From Norana najaformis (taxonomy: Eukaryota > Annelida > Clitellata > Crassiclitellata > Hormogastridae), in contig OZ029927.1 in assembly GCA_964023275.1 (NCBI GenBank), forward strand, positions 24,856,831-24,920,830: a stretch of 64,000 nucleotides of DNA, written 5' to 3'. Below, in pieces: positions 54,101-64,000 of the stretch. Below the pieces are notes generated by a model that did not search any database, was not told where the DNA came from, and saw nothing but the letters and a program-made list of their open reading frames with translations. Within the stretch, counting starts at the first letter, position 1. Each line of letters starts with the position of its first letter. The position numbers were made by a program, and so were the translations under genes.

Positions 54101-56322
54101 AAACATGAGACATCACCTTTCTCAGTCAAGCCATGGGCACGTACAGCCAGTGACTTGAGCAAGAGCAGAACCAACTTCCTCAGAACTGTCTCGTCAACCT
54201 CCATCACCCTTGTCAAGGTGTTCTCACCCTCAACTGTTACCCCAGAATCACAAGTCGTAGCTGCTGTGTGATGATCACTCTCCCCTGGGCTGCAGTATCC
54301 TCCAAAACCCTGCGAAACTGAACTTCTTGTTACACAACGTTGAATCCAGTTGGCCTCTGGTCGGAAATTTCCACAGACATCGTCAGGATTCATCAAAGGC
54401 ACATCTTTTTCCACACCACAGGTTTTAAACGCACAAATATTTTTCCAAGCTAGTTCATGGTAGAGAGGTGGAATAACTTTCAGTGGTGATAAAGACGCGC
54501 TGTATGGCAAACACTCGAGCAAAACATCAAGACATTTTCGATGGCAAATTGGCAACAGTGAACCAGTCTTCAGTCTTTCAAGCAAAACGTCAGTCAGGTA
54601 GAAGATCTTTCTGGCTGTCGAACGACTTCCTTCAACAGAAGAAATCTGAACTTCCTTTCGTATCAGTTTGATCCAAAGACTACATGTTGAAAGGATTATA
54701 TTGTGATAGAGATGACTTTGACGTATTTCATCAGAGTTGGAATCAAAAACAAAGCTTAGGAATTCCTCCCACTGCTCAACCAAAAGACTTCCAATCGCCG
54801 TCGTCACACCTACAAGAAGAATTATGTTTCAAGAAAGTCTGAAACTGTGCATATTTCAAGCATTTGTTTCACCATTTCAAATGTCTTTCCATCCGTGAGG
54901 TATTTAAACCCCTGACCCCGGGTCAATAGTCCAGCAAGAAATGAGTATGATGACCACTGGCACAATACAGGCCCACCACGGGCCAGAAAAACGTGGCTGC
55001 CTGGAAAGACATAGCTGCCACTTAAGCCTCTCTCAACGACAGTGAGGACACAGAGGATGGAGGATCTTATGTGAGGAAACAGAGGATGGAGGATCTTATG
55101 TGAGGAAACAGAGGATGGAGGCATTTTCTTAAATATGTACATGAAAAATAAATAATCAGTAAAACCTTGTGCTGTGAAGTCAGCAGAAGAACTGCTCTGC
55201 TGGAATTTCTTAGAGAAGAGGTCACGTAGGATTTCGATGCGATGCAGAACACCAACAGCCGATGCACAGCGAAACGACAACATCTCTGACCACTGATCAA
55301 CTACGGCCACTCGTACGACATCCTGTTGAAATCAGAAACTGCCCTGAATAGCATCAAGATTATCACATTTACACGCAATACGTACGGCAAACCTCAGACG
55401 TACTCTCAACTCAACTCTGGCTAAACAACAACACCTACTATTACTGCAACAACTACAACTACTATTACTACTACAGCTACCATTATTATTATTTTGATTA
55501 TTACGATTATTATGATTATTACTATTATTATTCAGACAACTAATATGGTGCTGCCGTAAAGTGAAAACTCAGCACAATGGTGCCTCAAAAACATCAAAAA
55601 CTAAAACAGTCGGGAGTTTTGCTTTGAATCAATGACCAACAGTTGCACTGTGAATTACGATAACAGCGCTGTTGAAGTTTCCAGACTAGATTAGTAAATG
55701 TTTTGAATCAGTACCTGACAAGATGGCAGCACCGCAAGCTTCTTGACCAGCTGACTGGAACAGTAAGACACCAGGAAATCACGGCAGTCGATCAAGCGGA
55801 ACTTCAATCAACAAACAGAAACAATCAAATCAAAAGTCGTGCATTTGAAGAGTTATGTGAAACATTTAACAGACAGAAGCGATAAATACTGGAAGGATTT
55901 TGGATCTTTACCTGGAATTGAACCTTTCTTGCCTATCACTTTTGTTTTGACTGAACCCCTGTGAATGAGCTGGTTCCTGTGACTTAGCTTTTGCTAGGCG
56001 CTGTAGAAATCTTGAGCTTATGATTACAATTACAATTTTAGTAGCAAATGCTAACAAAAAATAGTTTTAGATCACTACTTACTAACGTTTCCAGATGTTC
56101 TTTGCAGCCAAAGACAGTTTCTGTTTTGTGACCAGAAACAGAAAAATCGATGGCATTCTGTATTGCAGTCAAAGACAACAAAACCTTGTCTCTGACATCT
56201 GCTCCCCACGAATGGCCTTTGACCTCATCAAGCAGTGCCACCTGGTGATCAAGATTAGCAACGATAGCTCCAATATCTGTTGACTGTAGAGGGCTCTCTG
56301 TGATGTTCGGTGATTCCATCAT
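51107..56322 (-). CDS. LINS1: Lines homologue (LINS1-like), 7 coding exons
   Basis: Exons: 56083-56322 (start MMESPNITESPLQ), 55715-55801 (FRLIDCRDFLVSYCSSQL), about 54850-55322, 54117-54809, 53507-53687, 52496-52907 and 51107-51985. The diagnostic Lines blocks are FFLQFLERGCWDHTLLLDLL then SPETCFLIYMTRLLKHIL (exon 6), and the C-terminal LCLTRLISKDMFPYSICPLE and LEKLLKSCEEI (exon 7), matching vertebrate LINS1 WDHTxLLDFLIS-ETCFLxYFxRYLK and LFPYNPTALLKLL. The last exon also has a Ser/Asp/Glu-rich stretch (SESDDSKSGTDDE), as in LINS1. The molecular role of Lines proteins is poorly defined: Drosophila lines acts in segmentation and Wg/Hh signalling, and human LINS1 is linked to cognition. Phases agree at all junctions except the third to fourth, where the donor is unresolved. 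Confidence 0.87.
52160..52400. repeat. Third, partial copy of the 13.5-14.9 kb repeat unit
   Basis: GATAGAAATGATCC, GAGGAAAGAACAAATTA, CCATCCGAAAAC, GCCTCTGAATGTA and ACACAGATTGAAAGACATCA match copies 1 and 2. Lies in a LINS1 intron. Confidence 0.65.
53225..53380 (-). mobile_element. tRNA-derived SINE (family A)
   Basis: Minus strand: head GGTTAGAGTGCTCAGCTTGT, B box GGGTTCAAGCC, then CCTAAGGTGGTTACACCG and TAGGGACCTTGAGCAAGTCC. Lies in a LINS1 intron. Confidence 0.8.
55045..55125. repeat. 29-bp tandem repeat inside a LINS1 coding exon
   Basis: About 2.7 copies of a 29-bp unit including ACAGAGGATGGAGGATCTTA. Because 29 is not a multiple of three, copies are read in different frames: SSVSSHKILHPLFPHIRSSI. 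Confidence 0.9.
55460..55545. repeat. ATT-rich trinucleotide tract
   Basis: Mixed ATTATT and GATTATTAC units in a LINS1 intron. Confidence 0.85.
55895..56040 (+). mobile_element. LINE family 1, 3' end
   Basis: GGATCTTTACCTGGAATTGA, TTGTTTTGACTGAACCCCTG, AGCTGGTTCCTGTGACTTAG and TAGGCGCTGTAGAAATC. Diverged copy within a LINS1 intron, antisense to the gene. Confidence 0.7.
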
Positions 56323-56454
56323 TTTAAATAGCAAATTAAAACAACAGAATATCATTGTACAGTGCAGACAAATAAACTATGAACTCTAAGGTCAACAGAA
56401 TTTCAACATAATGTCTATCTGGAAATTTTACAAACGTTACATGACGCCCACTGA

Positions 56455-56630
56455 CCGGATTGCGAATCTGTTTTGGAGTGAATTAAAATGGTGTATCACC
56501 CATTCAAAACGCCATTCAAACGGGCAGCGGTGGTTAAGGATATAATTCGATAAATTCATTGAAAAATGAGCACGATCGAGGCCATACGGTCGATTACACA
56601 TGTACACTTCCATTTACATTTAGAACATTA
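56455..56630 (-). repeat. Dispersed repeat family B
   Basis: GCCATTCAAACGGGCAGCGG, TTCATTGAAAAATGAGCACG and CATACGGTCGATTACACATG match 6225-6420. Just upstream of the LINS1 start. Confidence 0.65.
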
Positions 56631-56754
56631 ATATAATGGCGCTAAATTAATTCCAAGATTAGATTCAATTGAAACGCCGGATGGTCAACAGTTCAGAGGG
56701 ACTTTGTGTAAATTACCACCCTAAAGCGAAGATCGCATGAAAAATTAGCTAACA

Positions 56755-56870
56755 AACCCAACCACCTTTGCCTATCCATTTGGTTTTGACTGAGCGCCTG
56801 TGAAATAGCTGGTCCCCGTGACGTGGCTTTCGTGGAGCGCTGCAGAAATCTCGAGATTACGATTACTTCT
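56755..56870 (+). mobile_element. LINE family 1, short 3' end
   Basis: TTTTGACTGAGCGCCTGTGA, AGCTGGTCCCCGTGACGTGG, GAGCGCTGCAGAAATC, CGAGATTACGATTA. Confidence 0.75.
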
Positions 56871-57019
56871 GGAACAAGTTTAAATTAACAAGGTCCTCAC
56901 TAGCATCCATTATTTTAAAAGCGTGCCGAATATTTATAAACACAGCATAGAATGCTCTTCCGAAGCAACAAACAGCCGCTTCCGGTGTGGGAGCGCCAAT
57001 AAGAACAGGCCTTCAAAAC

Positions 57020-57130
57020 CAATCGTATCTTAATCCCAAGATTTCTACAGCGCCCAACGAAAGCCGCGCCGCGGGGACCAGCTTATTCACAGGCGCTCAG
57101 TCAAAACAAAATCGATAGGCAAAAGAGCCG
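57020..57130 (-). mobile_element. LINE family 1, short 3' end
   Basis: AATCCCAAGATTTCTACAGC, GCCGCGCCGCGGGGACCAGC, AGTCAAAACAAAATCGATAG. Nearly identical to the 16735 and 18230 copies. Confidence 0.8.
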
Positions 57131-57229
57131 TTAATTCCGCCACTGCTTTGTGTGGGGTAGTGCCAGTCCCAAGCCTGGATAAAGTATAAGGGCGACGTCA
57201 ACGGCCTTTGATGCCACAAGATGTCGTTA

Positions 57230-57570
57230 AATTGAAGGAACCACCACCAAAAAACCATGTGGAATTTTAAAAAGTAGTAACATACATCTAATCGTGGGGC
57301 AATAAAAGTCACTTGTGGGTCTGAGGGTAACACGTTCCCATGCAACAGTCTGTGCGTAACACGTGCTCATGCAGCTGTCTGCTGAAGAGAAAAGGTCAAG
57401 AGGGAAGGTTGCTTGGGTCACATGATATCATGCCCAAGCACCTGTCTGTTGAAGGAATGTTTGAAGGTGTGTTTTGGCGGGAGTTTAAGACTATATAAAC
57501 GGGAAGTTTTATGTTGATGTGTGTTATGAGTTGGATCTATTCTGACTCGTAACATTATTGGGGGCCGAGC
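57230..57570 (+). mobile_element. Possible LTR remnant with primer-binding-like sequence
   Basis: A TATATAAA box at 57492, then TGTGTTATGAGTTGG, an end reading CTGACTCGTAACA, and TTATTGGGGGCCGAGCC right after it. This order (TATA, CA terminus, TTGGGGGCC) is what follows the 5' LTR in Gypsy/BEL-type elements. There is no coding region after it, because a LINE end begins at 57615. A tandem-like pair of CATGC-CTGTCTG-TGAAG segments is inside. Confidence 0.35.
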
Positions 57571-57614
57571 CGAAGAAAAACCCGTTCGTCCGAAGAGAAT
57601 ATAATTCAATTATG

Positions 57615-57770
57615 TTAATCATAATCGTAATCTCGAGATTTCTACAGCGCCCAACGAAAGCTAAGTCGCGGGAACCAGCTTATCCACAAGCGCTCAGTCA
57701 AAACAAAATCGATAGGCAAAATGGTTAGGTTCCAGGTCAAGATCCAGGAGTCAGACAGTCAGTTAAGAGT
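57615..57770 (-). mobile_element. LINE family 1, 3' end
   Basis: TAATCGTAATCTCGAGATTT, GCGCCCAACGAAAGC, CGCGGGAACCAGCTTATCC and GGTCAAGATCCAGGAGTCAG. Confidence 0.8.
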
Positions 57771-58419
57771 CGGAATATCGTGTTTCTGCAACAACTCAGC
57801 TTCAACAATAATTATTTCACACGCTTATTAAGAAACTCGAGCTGCGAGAGGTCCAGAATGTTGTATGGACACACGCCCTGGGAAAAATATGCTTTTATAG
57901 GCATTCAGATAAATAAAATTGATGTCAGTCTGGATCTTTGGACAGCTTAACCTTTAGTCTAACATTTTAATGGCCACTGGAGGCTTCAAAATTGAACTTT
58001 GTACATCATTATATCGTCTATCGCTACGGGCGTAGCCTACATTTCGTGGATATAATTGTGAGAGTGTCGGCATATGCCAACAGATTCACACTGACGATCG
58101 ATCAAGGTTTGAGTAGGCCGAACTGAAGTAGGCATATTCATTATAATAGGCCTAATACTTTTGTATCTGTGGTTTAGGCAAGATCTCGTGGCCTTTTTTA
58201 CTCAGTTGCAGGTAGGCCTATGTTTCCTTTCTGATAGACCTATACATAATGGTGGGTCAATCATGCATTCATTAATAAGTTCGATTGTAGCTTAGGCATA
58301 TAAGGGCGAACGAAATCATGAATGTTAATTGTCAGTTATCGGTACAATACACGTAGTACGTTAATAAATTATATGCAGGCCATGTTGGTGCGATGTTTTG
58401 TATACAACCAAAGTACACA

Positions 58420-58500
58420 TTTTTCTATAGCTACTGTATAGCCTCGACCCTGCTCAGTTTTCAATTGATTAAGCGGGTGAGATCCTTCATCACCATGGAT
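58420..58500 (+). repeat. Dispersed repeat family B, partial
   Basis: TTTTCTATAGCTACTGTATA, TCGACCCTGCTCAGTTTTCA and GGTGAGATCCTTCATCACC. About 95 bp upstream of the MsrA start codon. Confidence 0.65.
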
Positions 58501-58593
58501 TACAAGTTAACGTTAGCAAATTATGATTCTTGCGATTATTGTTAGTGTTTTAGACAAGTCTTCGCTATACGATCTGGGTTGTGATTTGCGAAA

Positions 58594-60928
58594 ATGGTTG
58601 TTTCTAAGACCGAAATGCCAAAGCCCGAGGAGATCCTGCCAGGTAATTAAATTAAGAAGCTGATTAGATTCAGTCCATCGAGACATATAGTGTACTTCAC
58701 AGACATGCACTTTAATTGCGGGTTGCGATGCATCATTGTTGATCAGCTATGAGCCCATTGTGCAACCAACGAACTTGTCTGTCTGGTTAAATAGCCTAAC
58801 TATTACACGAATATGTACAGCCCCATAAAAATATTTATTATAATTATATATAAAATATTTACTATAATTTAAGTTTATTTCTGTCATTGTATGTAGGCCC
58901 TACGTTTCAACAGTAGAAAATAAAACTCTTCGTATAGCAGAGGACCGCACAAAAGAATCGATTAAATCATTTCGACTGAGACAGACTGACCTTCCTCTAT
59001 AAAAGTATAGGAATAACATCAACTCTTATTTAATTTAATTTGTTAATTTGCAGGTCGTCTGGATCCGGTTGTCGTAAGTGGGAAGCACGCTGTTACCTCC
59101 AACAGCACGACACCACCATTTCCAAGCCACACGAAACTGGCAATGTTCGGTGGGTACCTCATGAATCGAGATCCCTCCATTGTCTCAAGTTCTCTAAGCA
59201 GCTCATTCACTACAAATTGTATCTCTTATCTACAACGCCCTTCAAGCTTCTCAGCCTTCTCACATTCGCAAGCTACTCACTATCCAACCGCCAGATCTAC
59301 TGGTTCTTCCTCATTCCTTTCTCTTCGTCGGCCTCCAGACTGTTTCCCTCTGCAATCATTTCTTATGCTGCGCACTCTCCTCTGCCTGCTCTCCCTATTG
59401 GAGAGTTCAACCCCAGACCGATACCGAAATTTTCAAACTATCCTCGTCCGCAATCGATCCTTGACAATCAGTGCAATCATAATAGCTTCTATCAGCTCCC
59501 CACGGAATCCAACCTGTCACTGAAACTGACAATCTGGATCTTGCGGACTTGATTTGATATAGCGCCGTTGTGAGCTGGTCTCCCTGACTCAGCTTTTCTG
59601 CACTGAGAAATTTTGAAGATTTACACTACAAAGCACGGTATTCATATATTTCAAGGTATCTAGAAGCTTAGGCAAAACTACACTGACGGGGTGTAAACTG
59701 TGGTTGGCAGCGCTGGGAAAAACATCAGTGCATGTTCGTCCAGTGGGACAACCCATACATTCCTTGGGTCAACATTGGTGGCCAGCTATGGGTCCAAGAA
59801 ATATGGTTATCAGAGAATTAAATACCCCTTTCTCCTGCACATCGATCGCATCAGCTCTTTTGATTTGTGTACTAATTTGTCATTTTAGAATTGCAGAGCT
59901 ATAAATCCGCTTAGGCACACCTGTTTGATCATGCTAGATATTATTAAATCAGATTTTCTGCAGCTGTTCGTCTGCTACATGTAACAGGTCTGGGCTGTTT
60001 CTGGGGCGCCGAGAAGCTCTTCTGGCAGCAGAAAGGCGTCTACTCGACTCAGGTCAGGCAATTCTCAACTGACATAATACAGTATACTGTATCAGTAGTC
60101 GAAATTTTCTGTACAACGGTAAACTGTGTGACTCCTGTAGCGGTAAAGTTTCCCGGAATTACGAAACAAGACTGAAACTCGATGCATTAAATCTATGCTG
60201 TAAGGTATCCCATAAGACAGAGAGACGTTGGGGAGGCTCTCATTTCCTTTTTAAGCCCTTGAGCTGGCAACGGACGAATTCCAAGGTCTGGGACCAGTGC
60301 ATCACAGGACTTGCCGTTTACTTCCCAGCTTACGCAGGTACCAAATTCTACTGCTTGGTGACAGATGCACGGTGTCATCCATAAAAATTCTGTGCTTTTG
60401 GAAATATTTGCTTCCTATAGAGAATTTTACTTCTTAAAAGTACAACCGCATTGACTGTACTAAATGTCAAATTTTGTGCAGGTTGGTTACAGCTCTGGCT
60501 CTACACCAAATCCGACTTACACTGAAGTGTGTACCGGTCTTACAGGTCACGCAGAGGTAGTTCGTGTTGTCTATGATCCAAAGGAGACCTCGTATGAAGA
60601 TCTGCTGGCTGTATTCTGGGAAAACCACAATCCGACTCAAGGCATGAAACAAGGCATCGACATCGGAACACAGTATCGTTCTGGAATCCACTATTATGAC
60701 GAGGAGCAGAAGGAACTTGCCGAGGTTTCAAAGGAAGCCTTCCAGAAGGAGCTGGACAAACTCGGACTCGCCAAGATCACCACGGAAATACTACCCGTAC
60801 AGGAATTCTACTACGCTGAAGAATACCACCAGCAGTACCTGCACAAGAATCCCGAGGGGTATTGTGGTCTCACCAAGGTCGGTGCTTCCTGCCCACGAGG
60901 TCTCCGTGCCAAAAGCTCCACCAAGTAA
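58594..60928 (+). CDS. MSRA: Peptide methionine sulfoxide reductase A (MsrA), 4 exons
   Basis: MsrA reduces the S-epimer of methionine sulfoxide, free or in proteins, with thioredoxin as usual reductant. Exons at 58594-58642, 59054-59149, 59988-60052 and 60482-60928 splice to 218 residues with matching phases (1, 1, 0). The start is the ATG of [16 protein letters not shown]. Exon 3 has the catalytic motif [13 protein letters not shown] (active-site Cys in GCFWGAE), and exon 4 has [63 protein letters not shown] and a C-terminus with [15 protein letters not shown], whose Cys residues can resolve the sulfenic acid. The N-terminus is short and not a clear mitochondrial presequence, so a cytosolic form is inferred. 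All family residues are present. Confidence 0.95.
59175..59610 (+). mobile_element. Decayed LINE RT end in MsrA intron 2
   Basis: Frames give [34 protein letters not shown], and a 3' part ending in a GATATAGCGCCGTTGTGAGC motif. It resembles the final region of L2/CR1-like reverse transcriptases. Confidence 0.5.
60250..60385 (-). repeat. SINE-like fragment in MsrA intron 3
   Basis: GTACCAAATTCTACTGCTTGG and GTGACAGATGCACGGTG match the sequence at 33340-33375, and GGACCAGTGCATCACAGGAC recalls the family A 3' body. Confidence 0.45.
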
Positions 60929-61583
60929 CGTACAAACACTTTCAACTACAGCTTGACATTTAGCGTACATCCATCCCAAGAAGCTACATGCTACAGCAGC
61001 TTTACTCACATCATAGTAGTGCTTCAGGAAAATTATGAATTGCTTTGTAGGCTTTCAAACGCATTTTTGTGTAACTGCCTTTTACCTAGCAATGAACTAA
61101 AAGGGGGCATCCATAAAGGACGTCGGCACTGGACTACTCTGGAACCCACCCCCTTGTCCGCATTTGGCAGTACCCGCTGAAGACGTTTGCACTACAGCAG
61201 AGTACTAAGGCCTAGATTAGGATGTCCTGCTGTGTCCAGCAAAGGCATTTTAATTAGATCCAATGCAGTAGACTGCCTAAAATCTATGTACGAAATTAGA
61301 TGCACACGTGGGCATAATCCCTCCCCTGGGCTGTACTGGAACGATCGCCCTAACCTCTTTGCAGGCGTCCTTAATGTATGACCCACAGCTTTGCATTTCT
61401 ACGAGGTTTTGCACAAGTTACAAGTGGAAAGACCACACCGTGGATCACCAGGAAGACATTTACGGATATTTTCCATGTCAGACTGTATCCCCATTTCTTT
61501 TGATATCCAGTGATTCAGTTTCAGGGCTTGAGTCTGACAGTGATTCGACGGCCTACACCAGACTTGGCCATATTTGTTTTTTT

Positions 61584-61589
61584 AATAAA
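61584..61589 (+). terminator. Probable poly(A) signal of MsrA
   Basis: AATAAA in TTTTTTTAATAAAGTGTGTA about 655 bp after the MsrA stop, followed by a GT/T-rich stretch. The nearest other hexamer on this strand is weaker in context. Inferred. Confidence 0.5.
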
Positions 61590-61673
61590 GTGTGTACAAA
61601 TCAAGTGTTTCAATAGTATATGCTGGGTTTTCCACCCACAGCTGATTGCAAACACAGATTATTTGAAAATATG

Positions 61674-61679
61674 TTTATT
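61674..61679 (-). terminator. Probable poly(A) signal of RPLP2
   Basis: AATAAA on the minus strand about 77 bp after the RPLP2 stop codon, giving the short 3' untranslated region usual for ribosomal protein genes. Confidence 0.6.
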
Positions 61680-61755
61680 TATAAACTACTTTTTCTGTTT
61701 TTGTTTATAAACCAATTTCTGTCAGTAGAAGAGAAAGTCCACCCTGATGTTGATT

Positions 61756-63683
61756 TTAATCAAAGAGACCGAATCCCATGTCTTCATCTTCTTCTTCTTC
61801 TTCCTCGACCTTCTTGGGCTCTTCCTTCTTCGCTTCTGCAACACACGAACAGACAAAATACACAGAAACTTTAACATAAATTAAAATAACATTAACTTTA
61901 AAACATAACATTTAAAAAGCTGAAACAAGAAACATCAATATATAGAACAGAGAAATAAGAAATAACATGAATTAACAGAACCAGAAAGCTGAGGTATGTA
62001 ACTTTATATTTGTTAATGAAATTTTAATATTTATTTGATTTAACTATTAAATTGTTTACACAAATTATGTGTAAAATTAACATAAACAGAAAGTTGAAAT
62101 ATTTGTTACTGAACACAAAAAAATGTTTTAGTTCTTGCCAGAAATTCATGTATACACAATTCACTTCCACTCCAAACAGCTACAGTAAACCAACAGATGA
62201 ATTTGACAATAAATAAAAGTTATCAATATGTCAACCCTCACCTTTAGCTGGTTCAGCAGCAGCAGCCGGAGCTGCAGCAGCAGCTACTGGGGCACCAGAT
62301 GCAACTGAAGCTGAAGGCATTGATGCCATCTTTTGACGCCCTAGAAACCAACAACAAATACATAAACACAACACATAAATAAATATACAAAGCTTTACAA
62401 AACCGATTTCAAATTCATAGACGTGGTTGCGTTGCGTAACAGCATTTACAAGTAGTAATTAAGAGCAACACATGTCGTTCTGCTGACGAAACCAGACAGT
62501 TACTGTCAACAAACTGTTCAGTTGACGTGCAGAGCTGTTCTCTAGCACCGAATTTCACAGACCAGCAGCTAAGAAGTTACAGTCTAAAAAGAAAACGGGT
62601 GCATTTAACAACTGGCTAAAAAGTGTCTAATACAATTCAACATAGAACTAAAATTATTTATAGCATATTGGTGGCAATTCTAGAAATCTGAGCTGAACTA
62701 ACAATACTTAGTCTAGCAAAGGCTGCTAAGCGAAGCACCAGAGAAAACAAAAACGATGTAAGTCTGAACAAAGATTAGATAACATTTTTGACTCAAGTTT
62801 GTACAAATTTTGCAAAATCAAAGCAGTACAAATAAACTACTGGCAAAATGTAGCTTTCAGATGTAAAAAATTATGCTGTCATTAACCATTAATAGTGTTT
62901 TCGGGGATAAAAGCAAGGCATTTTCCCCGTTGGTGCTTTTGGGTTTAGCACCACTAACACTCTCATAATTTTGAACTAAATTTTTTAAAGAAATTAGAAG
63001 CAAATTATTAGACTACATTTACTGAATTAGTTATGTAGCAATCCTTGGTTGTCTGCATCAATAGGTCAAAAGACACAGACATAGAGAAGGCTGAACAGAT
63101 GGGCGTTCCTGCTCTAGCACAGGCTACCAAGTGACGCATCAAAATGAAGAGCAATGCTCACCTGAGTTATGTGCTTTCTTAGTTAAACACAAACAAAGCC
63201 AAAGACCCAAACAATAAGCGACAAAATTACGCATGTTAAAAAAATCAACTCAAAGTTCTTGATATCAAAAAGCAAGTCCAAGTCTTACAATTAAACAAAA
63301 AAACAGCACGCTGCAAATTTTTTAACTTAGCAATTACTAAGATTTTCTCAAATGCGGCTAAACTGTGTCAAAGCCTTTGGGATATTTTTGGTCCAAGTTA
63401 AAGAAATGAACATCTCCCTTGGCCGCACTCTGGGTCATTTACCAGGTTAACAAAATTTCTCCATAGGCAGAAACAGACGCTACAGAACATGTTGTGGGAC
63501 AGAATACCAACCGGTAGCTATCAGTTCTTCCAGGTTCTTTCCCTTCAGTTCGCCAACGACCTTCTTGATGCAGTCGTTGTCTGCATCAATGCCAACGCTG
63601 CTCAGGATCTTCTTAACGTCGGCTTCTGCTGGATGGTCGTTCCCTCCGAGGACGGCTAACAGGTATGCGGCCACGTAACGCAT
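61756..63683 (-). CDS. RPLP2: 60S acidic ribosomal protein P2, 3 coding exons
   Basis: P2 forms P1/P2 dimers on uL10 (P0) in the ribosomal stalk and recruits translation factors. Coding exons at 63512-63683, 62242-62340 and 61756-61835 splice (phases 1, 1) to 116 residues. Exon 1 reads MRYVAAYLLAVLGGNDHPAE, then ADVKKILSSVGIDADN and GKNLEELIATG, the P2 (not P1) N-terminal dimerisation domain. Exon 2 is the Ala/Pro-rich hinge (APVAAAAAPAAAAEPAK). Exon 3 ends EEEDEDMGFGLFD, the conserved acidic tail. Coding starts one base inside the exon, just after an acceptor, so at least one 5' untranslated exon lies upstream. Length matches the family (115 residues in human). Confidence 0.97.
62345..63505. 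other. RPLP2 intron, nothing further recognised
   Basis: About 1.17 kb between coding exons 1 and 2. I looked for a hosted snoRNA, since ribosomal protein introns often carry them. I could not support one: no confident paired C/D boxes or H/ACA signature was found by eye. Confidence 0.35.
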
Positions 63684-64000
63684 TCTGAAGAACTGCAACC
63701 AACAACAAGGGGCAACGGTTCTTAATTTCAGCTACTCTTCATCTGTGCTTAGTTATTTTGCAGATAGATGAAACCGTTTGCCATTTTCTGAATTAACATT
63801 TTAAGCATTAACATATCATGTGCAAGACGGTGATTTGTGTTAGATCATTTTCAACTGGCAAATAATGCAGAAAAATTTACCAGTTATTATAAAGTAAATA
63901 TGTCAAAAATATTTAATGAATAATTAGAACACAAGGGGTGGAGGACATCAAACTTAAACGGGTGGTCATTCTCAGGAAAATTCTGCTAATCATTCTACTG

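Noticed and set aside
62345-63505. snoRNA in the RPLP2 intron
   Set aside because: Expected by analogy, but I could not find a convincing C/D or H/ACA pairing by eye; a snoscan/Infernal search would decide.

Overview
This 64-kb window comes from an animal (metazoan) genome. The genes are split by many short GT-AG introns, and the space between and inside them is full of microsatellites, minisatellites, tRNA-derived SINEs and truncated non-LTR retrotransposons. Protein similarities (OPA1, Lines/LINS1, MsrA, RPLP2, a RasGRF-like exon, C2H2 zinc fingers, a P-element/THAP-type transposase) fit an invertebrate, probably marine, but I cannot name the phylum. There are no operons, CRISPR arrays or bacterial signals. 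All identifications are from recognition of the translated sequence; no database search was run. Layout. 1-3.3 kb: repeats and a LINE tail, probably lying in the first coding intron of a RasGRF-like gene whose first coding exon (PH domain, minus strand) is at 3357-3626 and whose remainder lies off the left edge. 3.6-8.3 kb: minisatellite, microsatellites, SINE/LINE debris. 8.45-9.7 kb: a C2H2 zinc-finger ORF (+) with about 10 intact fingers and one collapsed one. 9.7-18.9 kb: intergenic, with a MITE-like inverted repeat, a 0.7-kb tandem duplication and several copies of one LINE family. 19.0-20.0 kb: broken P-element/THAP-like transposase (-), then a ~180-bp tandem array. 21.9-24.8 kb: a duplicated segment with well-formed exons of an unrecognised protein, two of one type (132/135 nt) and three of another (67 nt each). 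25.2-28.6 kb: RT remnants of two LINEs. The two right-hand thirds are gene-dense. OPA1 (-) covers 29.67-48.5 kb in 26 recognised coding exons; LINS1 (-) covers 51.1-56.3 kb in 7; MsrA (+) covers 58.6-60.9 kb in 4; RPLP2 (-) covers 61.76-63.68 kb in 3. The 3' ends of MsrA and RPLP2 converge, with poly(A) signals under 100 bp apart. These are housekeeping genes (mitochondrial inner-membrane fusion, Lines family, oxidised-methionine repair, ribosomal stalk) and share no pathway, so they are neighbours rather than a functional cluster. The least explained part is the 21.9-24.8 kb duplication, in which introns and embedded SINEs stay alike while one exon pair has diverged strongly; it is the best candidate here for something undescribed.
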